Assembly: GCF_000238295.3 (NCBI RefSeq)
Contig: NZ_AHCD03000028.1
Span: 1 to 61,508, forward strand
Length of the DNA: 61,508 nucleotides
Direction: 5' to 3'
DNA from: Pseudoalteromonas rubra
Lineage (GTDB): Bacteria; Pseudomonadota; Gammaproteobacteria; Enterobacterales; Alteromonadaceae
Positions 56,272-61,508 of the stretch are shown here, one piece after another. Position 1 is the stretch's first letter. The number at the start of each line of letters is the position of its first letter. A program made the position numbers and the translations under genes. The notes below the pieces were generated by a model that saw only the letters and a list, made by a program, of their open reading frames with translations, was not told the origin of the DNA and did not search any database.

Positions 56272-56379
56272 CTAAGAGCCGCCCGGAAAAAGCACTGCTT
56301 TTTCAGGCTTGAAGGTGAGGCCTTGGATGGCCGAACTGGTTATCGCTTCATGAATGAATCAATGTGCATATCATTGACC
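56272..56379. repeat. Element E2 inside the CRISPR array
   Basis: Diverged copy of the same element (~108 bp) directly after a repeat truncated at GATAGG. It contains GGTTATCGC where other copies have GGTTAGCGC. Confidence 0.8.
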
Positions 56380-56404
56380 TACTGGATGCTCCCCATTTGA
56401 TAGG

Positions 56405-56513
56405 CTGAGAGCCGCCCGGAAAAAGCACCGCTTTTTCAGGCTCGAAGGTGAGGCCCTGGATGGCCGAACAGGTTAGCGCTTCATGGATGAATCAATGTGC
56501 ACATTATTGAACT
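56405..56513. repeat. Element E3 inside the CRISPR array
   Basis: Third copy, ~109 bp, separated from E2 only by a truncated type A repeat, so two elements replace two consecutive spacers. Confidence 0.8.
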
Positions 56514-56538
56514 ATTTGGATACTCCCCGTTTGATAGG

Positions 56539-56646
56539 CAGAGAGCCGTCCGGAAAAAGCATCGCTTTTTCAGGCTCGAAGGTGAGGCCTTGGATGGCCG
56601 AACAGGTTAGCGCTTCATGGACGAATCAATGTGCACATTACTGACC
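56539..56646. repeat. Element E4 inside the CRISPR array
   Basis: Fourth copy, ~108 bp, again after a repeat truncated at GATAGG and followed by a diverged full repeat. Confidence 0.8.
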
Positions 56647-56737
56647 TTTTGGACGCTCCCCAGTTGGTAGGGGATTAAGAACTTAAGGTCTACGATTACA
56701 GGCTTTATGGTTAACGTTTGGACACTCCCCGTTTGAC

Positions 56738-56996
56738 AATCCAGCTTTTTACACAGCGCTTGACAACGACTCATCGTCATTCCGCACTTGTTGCGGAATC
56801 TACCTTCAGACAACTCTGTTTGCGCTAACCTGTGGTTCTCACGAAACCCCGGGAGGTTAGCGCTCCTGTATATTGATGTTTATTAAGGCATAATGTTATT
56901 TGTCCGCGCAGAATGCGCTTTCATTGGGCAGTTTTGTTCGAGGTTAGCGCAAAAGTCTGTTTATGGCTTCGTAATATAAGGGCTTTAGAGCAGACT
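56738..56996 (+). repeat. Element L1, possible internal leader of array B1
   Basis: This 259-bp element starts after a type A repeat cut at TTTGAC and ends exactly at the first type B repeat. It has an ATTCCGC/GCGGAAT hairpin, GCGCTAACC at 56822-56830 facing GGTTAGCGC at 56855-56863, and a third GGTTAGCGC at 56942-56950. Confidence 0.7.
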
Positions 56997-57513
56997 GCTG
57001 TATTCCCCGCGCGAGAGGGGATTGAGACATGCTGACCACGGATAGATTGCTCCATGGCAACCGCTGTATTCCCCGCGCGAGAGGGGATTGAGACCCCTGT
57101 GAGCCACATAGCAATGAAAACTTTACGGCTGTATTCCCCGCGCGAGAGGGGATTGAGACCCGCTTTAATGCGCCCTTTAATCGCAGTTTGACGCTGTATT
57201 CCCCGCGCGAGAGGGGATTGAGACGGGTCTCGCGCACCGCCTGGCTCATGGTAACCGGCTGTATTCCCCGCGCGAGAGGGGATTGAGACCCAGGTGGTGC
57301 ATGCAGGGTTAGGGCAAAATCAAGCTGTATTCCCCGCGCGAGAGGGGATTGAGACTTGACGATCAGTACAACGCCTGCCTTTTTACCTGGCTGTATTCCC
57401 CGCGCGCGAGGGGATTGAGACTTCGTCTTTATACCTGGTTCTGATCACATAGCATGATACCTGGTTCTGATCACATAGCATGCTGTATTCCCCGCGCGAG
57501 AGGGGATTGAGAC
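56997..57513 (+). CRISPR. CRISPR array segment B1 (repeat type B)
   Basis: Eight 32-bp repeats share core TTCCCCGCGCGAGAGGGGAT and end TTGAGAC; their ends are 57028, 57094, 57159, 57224, 57289, 57355, 57421 and 57513. The first five bases are GCTGT here. Spacers are 33-34 bp, except the last (57422-57481), which is 60 bp through an internal duplication. Repeats are nearly identical, which suggests a young array. Confidence 0.95.
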
Positions 57514-57548
57514 ATCATTTCTGAACCACCAGTTGCATGGACATTCAT

Positions 57549-58626
57549 GGCTGGATGCTCCCTGTTTGATAGGGGATTAAGACATTCATCTTCCATTCTG
57601 ATGTAATAATTTCTACACGTTTGGATACTCCCCGTTTGATAGGCGCCCGGAAAAAGCACTGCTTTTTCAGGCTCGAAGGTGAGGCCCTGGATGGCCGATT
57701 CTGGCGAACGCACAACTTAGCGCTTCATGGATGAATCAATGTGCACATTACTGACCTACTTGATATTCCCCGCTTGATAGGGGGTTAAGACAAATAAACC
57801 TGAATTAAAAAGTACGGAGACATGCTTGGATACTCCCCGTTTGATAGGGGATTAAGACACTCCGCTATTTAGAACATTACGAAAGACATCGTCTGGTTGG
57901 ATGCTCCCCGTTTGATAGGGGATTAAGACACTCCGCTATTTAGAACATTACGAAAGACATCGTCTGGTTGGATGCTCCCCGTTTGATAGGGGATTAAGAC
58001 ACTCCGCTATTTAGAACATTACGAAAGACATCGTCTGGTTGGATGCTCCCCGTTTGATAGGGGATTAAGACACTCCGCTATTTAGAACATTACGAAAGAC
58101 ATCGTCTGGTTGGATGCTCCCCGTTTGATAGGGGATTAAGACACTCCGCTATTTAGAACATTACGAAAGACATCGTCTGGTTGGATGCTCCCCGTTTGAT
58201 AGGGGATTAAGACACTCCGCTATTTAGAACATTACGAAAGACATCGTCTGGTTGGATGCTCCCCGTTTGATAGGGGATTAAGACACTCCGCTATTTAGAA
58301 CATTACGAAAGACATCGTCTGGTTGGATGCTCCCCGTTTGATAGGGGATTAAGACACTCCGCTATTTAGAACATTACGAAAGACATCGTCTGGTTGGATG
58401 CTCCCCGTTTGATAGGGGATTAAGACACTCCGCTATTTAGAACATTACGAAAGACATCGTCTGGTTGGATGCTCCCCGTTTGATAGGGGATTAAGACCCA
58501 TTCGGCACAACCGTATAACCCAACGCTAGGTTTTGCGTTTGGATACTCTCCGTTTAATAGGGGATTAAGACGATATATCTTTTTCAATATCGCAATCATC
58601 ATAGGGTTGGATACTCCCCGTTTGAC
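57549..58626 (+). CRISPR. CRISPR array segment A2 with nine identical spacers
   Basis: Type A repeats end at 57583, 57643 (truncated, followed by E5), 57791, 57858, then nine at 71-bp steps from 57929 to 58497, then 58571 and 58626 (truncated, followed by L2). The nine 36-bp spacers starting at 57859 are identical, beginning ACTCCGCTATTTAG. Confidence 0.93.
57644..57756. repeat. Element E5 inside the CRISPR array
   Basis: About 113 bp, starting directly with the GCCCGGAAAAAGC hairpin after GATAGG. Part of the duplicated segment. Confidence 0.8.
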
Positions 58627-58886
58627 TATCCAGCTTTTTACACAGTGCTTGCCAACCACTCACCGTCATTCCGCACTTGATGCGGAATTTACCTTCAGAC
58701 AATGCCGTTTGCGCTAACCTGTGGCTCTCACTAAAACCCCGGGAGGTTAGCGCTCGTGTAAGCTCATGTTTATTATGATATTGTGTAATTTTGATATGCA
58801 GAATGCGGCTGCTTGAGTCGGTTTTGACCGAGGTTAGCGCAAAAGCAGGTTTCTGGCCTTGCGATATATAGGCCGAGGAGCAGGCC
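58627..58886 (+). repeat. Element L2, possible internal leader of array B2
   Basis: This 260-bp relative of L1 again lies between a type A repeat cut at TTTGAC and the first repeat of a type B block. It keeps the hairpin and the three GCGCTAACC/GGTTAGCGC motifs. Confidence 0.7.
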
Positions 58887-59380
58887 GCTGCATTCCCCGC
58901 GCGAGAGGGGATTGAGACTAAGGAAGTAGCCATGCACAATCCAAAAAACATCGCTGCATTCCCCGCGCGAGAGGGGATTGAGACTAAGGAAGTAGCCATG
59001 CACAATCCAAAAAACATCGCTGCATTCCCCGCGCGAGAGGGGATTGAGACTAAGGAAGTAGCCATGCACAATCCAAAAAACATCGCTGCATTCCCCGCGC
59101 GAGAGGGGATTGAGACTAAGGAAGTAGCCATGCACAATCCAAAAAACATCGCTGCATTCCCCGCGCGAGAGGGGATTGAGACTAAGGAAGTAGCCATGCA
59201 CAATCCAAAAAACATCGCTGCATTCCCCGCGCGAGAGGGGATTGAGACTAAGGAAGTAGCCATGCACAATCCAAAAAACATCGCTGCATTCCCCGCGCGA
59301 GAGGGGATTGAGACTAAGGAAGTAGCCATGCACAATCCAAAAAACATCGCTGCATTCCCCGCGCGAGAGGGGATTGAGAC
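58887..59380 (+). CRISPR. CRISPR array segment B2 with seven identical spacers
   Basis: Eight 32-bp type B repeats (GCTGC variant at the 5' end) end at 58918, 58984, 59050, 59116, 59182, 59248, 59314 and 59380. All seven 34-bp spacers are identical and include GGAAGTAGCCATGCACAATC. The same spacer occurs once more in B3 (from 60415). Confidence 0.94.
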
Positions 59381-59415
59381 TTCATTTCTGAACCACCAGT
59401 TGCATGGACATTCAT

Positions 59416-59925
59416 GGCTGGATGCTCCCTGTTTGATAGGGGATTAAGACATTCATCTTCCATTCTGATGTAATAATTTCTACACGTTTGGATACTCCCC
59501 GTTTGATAGGCGCCCGGAAAAAGCACTGCTTTTTCAGGCTCGAAGGTGAGGCCCTGGATGGCCGATTCTGGCGAACGCACAACTTAGCGCTTCATGGATG
59601 AATCAATGTGCACATTACTGACCTACTTGATATTCCCCGCTTGATAGGGGGTTAAGACAAATAAACCTGAATTAAAAAGTACGGAGACATGCTTGGATAC
59701 TCCCCGTTTGATAGGGGATTAAGACACTCCGCTATTTAGAACATTACGAAAGACATCGTCTGGTTGGATGCTCCCCGTTTGATAGGGGATTAAGACCCAT
59801 TCGGCACAACCGTATAACCCAACGCTAGGTTTTGCGTTTGGATACTCTCCGTTTAATAGGGGATTAAGACGATATATCTTTTTCAATATCGCAATCATCA
59901 TAGGGTTGGATACTCCCCGTTTGAC
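59416..59925 (+). CRISPR. CRISPR array segment A3 (duplicate of A2)
   Basis: Type A repeats end at 59450, 59510 (truncated, followed by E6), 59658, 59725, 59796, 59870 and 59925 (truncated, followed by L3). Spacers are those of A2. Confidence 0.93.
59511..59623. repeat. Element E6 inside the CRISPR array
   Basis: Identical duplicate of E5, 113 bp. Confidence 0.8.
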
Positions 59926-60185
59926 TATCCAGCTTTTTACACAGTGCTTGCCAACCACTCACCGTCATTCCGCACTTGATGCGGAATTTACCTTCAGACA
60001 ATGCCGTTTGCGCTAACCTGTGGCTCTCACTAAAACCCCGGGAGGTTAGCGCTCGTGTAAGCTCATGTTTATTATGATATTGTGTAATTTTGATATGCAG
60101 AATGCGGCTGCTTGAGTCGGTTTTGACCGAGGTTAGCGCAAAAGCAGGTTTCTGGCCTTGCGATATATAGGCCGAGGAGCAGGCC
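59926..60185 (+). repeat. Element L3, possible internal leader of array B3
   Basis: Identical duplicate of L2, ending at the first repeat of B3. Confidence 0.7.
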
Positions 60186-60745
60186 GCTGCATTCCCCGCG
60201 CGAGAGGGGATTGAGACATCTGCTTTCGCTTCGGTCACGTATGTTCGAGGGCTGCATTCCCCGCGCGAGAGGGGATTGAGACTTTTCATCCAAAAGTTGT
60301 ATATCCCATACTGCAAGCTGCATTCCCCGCGCGAGAGGGGATTGAGACTCAAAGTCTGGTCTTTGCGTTTAACCTGGACACCGCTGCATTCCCCGCGCGA
60401 GAGGGGATTGAGACTAAGGAAGTAGCCATGCACAATCCAAAAAACATCGCTGCATTCCCCGCGCGAGAGGGGATTGAGACCAGCCAGACCGCCTGTGCGT
60501 AGGTGGTCACCGATGCTGCATTCCCCGCGCGAGAGGGGATTGAGACCCCTCTGAATTGTGAGATATCACATAGCTTGCAGGGCTGCATTCCCCGCGCGAG
60601 AGGGGATTGAGACATCTCGTTCAAACCAGTGTGTTGTGTAAATACGGCTGCATTCCCCGCGCGAGAGGGGATTGAGACTATCAGTGCCACTTACCGCTTG
60701 CGTGTTACAGCTTGCTGCATTCCCCGCGCGAGAGGGGATTGAGAC
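60186..60745 (+). CRISPR. CRISPR array segment B3 (repeat type B)
   Basis: Nine type B repeats end at 60217, 60282, 60348, 60414, 60480, 60546, 60613, 60678 and 60745. Spacers are 33-35 bp and different from each other; the fourth is the spacer expanded in B2. Confidence 0.95.
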
Positions 60746-60777
60746 CTCCCCTTGAACGCGATAACCAGCGCCATACC

Positions 60778-61171
60778 GGCTGTACTCCCCGTTTGATAGG
60801 GGGTTCAGACTTTTGAGTGGCTTTCCACTCCTCTGCTAATTGAACGTTTGGCTAACGTGTCATCATTGGCTGTATTCCCCGCACGAGAGGGGATTAAGAC
60901 GTTTCTGGGTATTCGTGACAGTATGTCGGATAAGAGTTTGGATGCTCCCCGGTTGATAGGGGGTTAAGACAACATGGCACATCTGGCATATCTCGATAAT
61001 TACGGCTGCGTTTCCCGTACGAGAGGGGATTGAGACTCTTTAGCCAAGAAACGCCTTTGCTACAGAGTTTGCTGCATTCCCCGCACGCGAGGGGATTAAG
61101 ACGACTTTTTCTTAACTGGGGCAGCAAGGTGTTTATTGTTTGGATATTCCCGTTTGATAGGGAATTAAGAC
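60778..61171 (+). CRISPR. CRISPR segment with interleaved and hybrid A/B repeats
   Basis: Repeats alternate between families: a hybrid (B-like 5' GGCTGTA, A-like core) ending 60810; B-like with A-type end at 60900; A at 60970; B at 61036; B-like with A-type end at 61102; and a diverged A at 61171. The spacer before 60869 is ~58 bp and contains GTTTGG, a repeat remnant. Confidence 0.85.
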
Positions 61172-61467
61172 TTGTCTTGGTCTTCTTCATAGTCTTCGTC
61201 TCGAAGACTTTCAGTTGATATGGTGTATACAGCTTAAACAGAACAACACCTCAGCAGTGCATATTGCACTCGAAACTGAGTTTATTTGCATACAATACCT
61301 TTTTGCGCTAACCCTTGGTTCTCACGAAAACCCGGGTGGGTTAGCGTTCTTGTAAGTTAATGTTTATTATTACATTGTATGGTTTAGATACGCAGCATGC
61401 GCTTATTTGGGTCCTGTTTGAGCTAGGTTAGCGCTTCATGGACGAATCAATGTGCACATTACTGACC
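61172..61467. other. Non-repeat stretch with L4/E7 element remnants
   Basis: It contains GTCTTCG-TCT-CGAAGAC (61192-61208), then from ~61290 a shortened L element (GCGCTAACC, GGGTTAGCG, GGTTAGCGC). From ~61431 this is fused to the tail of an E element. No ORF is convincing. Confidence 0.55.
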
Positions 61468-61508
61468 TACTTGATATTCCCCGCTTGATAGGGGGTTAAG
61501 ACAAATAA
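61468..61508 (+). CRISPR. CRISPR array continues past the right edge
   Basis: A type A repeat ends at 61502 and is followed by AAATAA, the start of the spacer that follows the equivalent repeat at 57791 and 59658. The duplicated block may therefore recur outside the window. Confidence 0.8.

Larger units (their letters stand above)
55622..56737 (+). CRISPR. CRISPR array segment A1 (repeat type A)
   Basis: Type A repeats are 35 bp, with core TCCCCGTTTGATAGGGGA and 3' end ATTAAGAC. The segment begins with a degenerate repeat (55622-55656), then full repeats ending at 55725, 55793, 55861, 55930, 56143, 56213 and 56682. Spacers are 32-35 bp. Five repeats (ending 55988, 56271, 56404, 56538, 56737) are cut short and followed by non-CRISPR elements. 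Many repeats carry substitutions, suggesting age. Confidence 0.92.
57515..58918. repeat. Segmental duplication, copy 1
   Basis: It matches 59382-60217 throughout as far as I can align, except that copy 1 has eight additional 71-bp repeat-spacer units. Subtracting these leaves 836 bp in both. The unit includes E5, part of A2, L2 and the first B2 repeat. Confidence 0.85.
59382..60217. repeat. Segmental duplication, copy 2
   Basis: The 836-bp second copy of 57515-58918 contains a single ACTCCGCTATTTAG spacer unit instead of nine. Confidence 0.85.

Noticed and set aside
58565..59447. Open frames on both strands that encode perfect 22-residue repeats
   Set aside because: They are translations of the 66-bp CRISPR unit (length divisible by three), not repeat proteins.

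Overview
The window looks like part of a Pseudoalteromonas-type marine gammaproteobacterial chromosome. That is inferred from the housekeeping order at the left end (fimV-truA-accD-folC-dedD-cvpA-purF), from MiaE, CmoM, LpxH and PHA genes close to those of Alteromonadales, and from LodA/LodB-type quinoprotein genes. No rRNA or tRNA gene was seen.

Layout. 1-8.7 kb: end of fimV and the truA-to-purF block. 8.8-13.5 kb: Yip1-like membrane protein, miaE, lpxH, cyclophilin, cysS. 13.9-19 kb: secreted glycosidase-like protein and the speA-speB agmatine genes. 19.2-23.2 kb: secreted metallopeptidase-like protein and a phaB-phaP-phaC polyhydroxyalkanoate block. 23.8-30.4 kb: rhodanese, Old Yellow Enzyme with a divergent TetR regulator and three palindromic operators, DUF4336 protein, a membrane-bound winged-helix regulator carrying a receiver domain, cmoM, a Nif3-like protein and a VOC protein. 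30.4-37.9 kb is more accessory: an orphan double-glycine peptide, a small RTX-repeat protein, an S24 repressor with a divergent HTH gene, a subtilase, a MITE-like repeat, a PLP decarboxylase and an unknown exported protein.

37.9-45.7 kb, all on the minus strand, is the most striking region. Five tandem 31-33-residue peptide genes, each with its own strong ribosome binding site and a shared aromatic tail (Tyr-x-Trp-x-x-Tyr-Asn-Asn-Ile), lie upstream of two overlapping cytochrome P450 genes. These are followed by a 1039-residue protein joining a catalase-like domain to a LodA-type (cysteine tryptophylquinone) oxidase, and by a LodB-type flavoprotein. I read this as a candidate ribosomally made, post-translationally modified peptide (RiPP) pathway in which P450s and a quinoprotein act on a family of aromatic-tailed precursors. 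I do not recognise it as a described system.

46-61.5 kb is a CRISPR region. A degenerate mini-array precedes a seven-gene, translationally coupled type III-D-like operon: HD-less Cas10 with GGDD, Cas7, Csx10-like protein, double Cas7, Csx19-like protein, large Cas7 with insertions, and Cas6. About 5.9 kb of array follows and runs off the right edge. It contains two repeat families, blocks of nine and seven identical spacers, an 836-bp segmental duplication, and two kinds of non-CRISPR element lodged in truncated repeats. No cas1/cas2 and no recognisable cyclic-oligoadenylate effector is present in the window.
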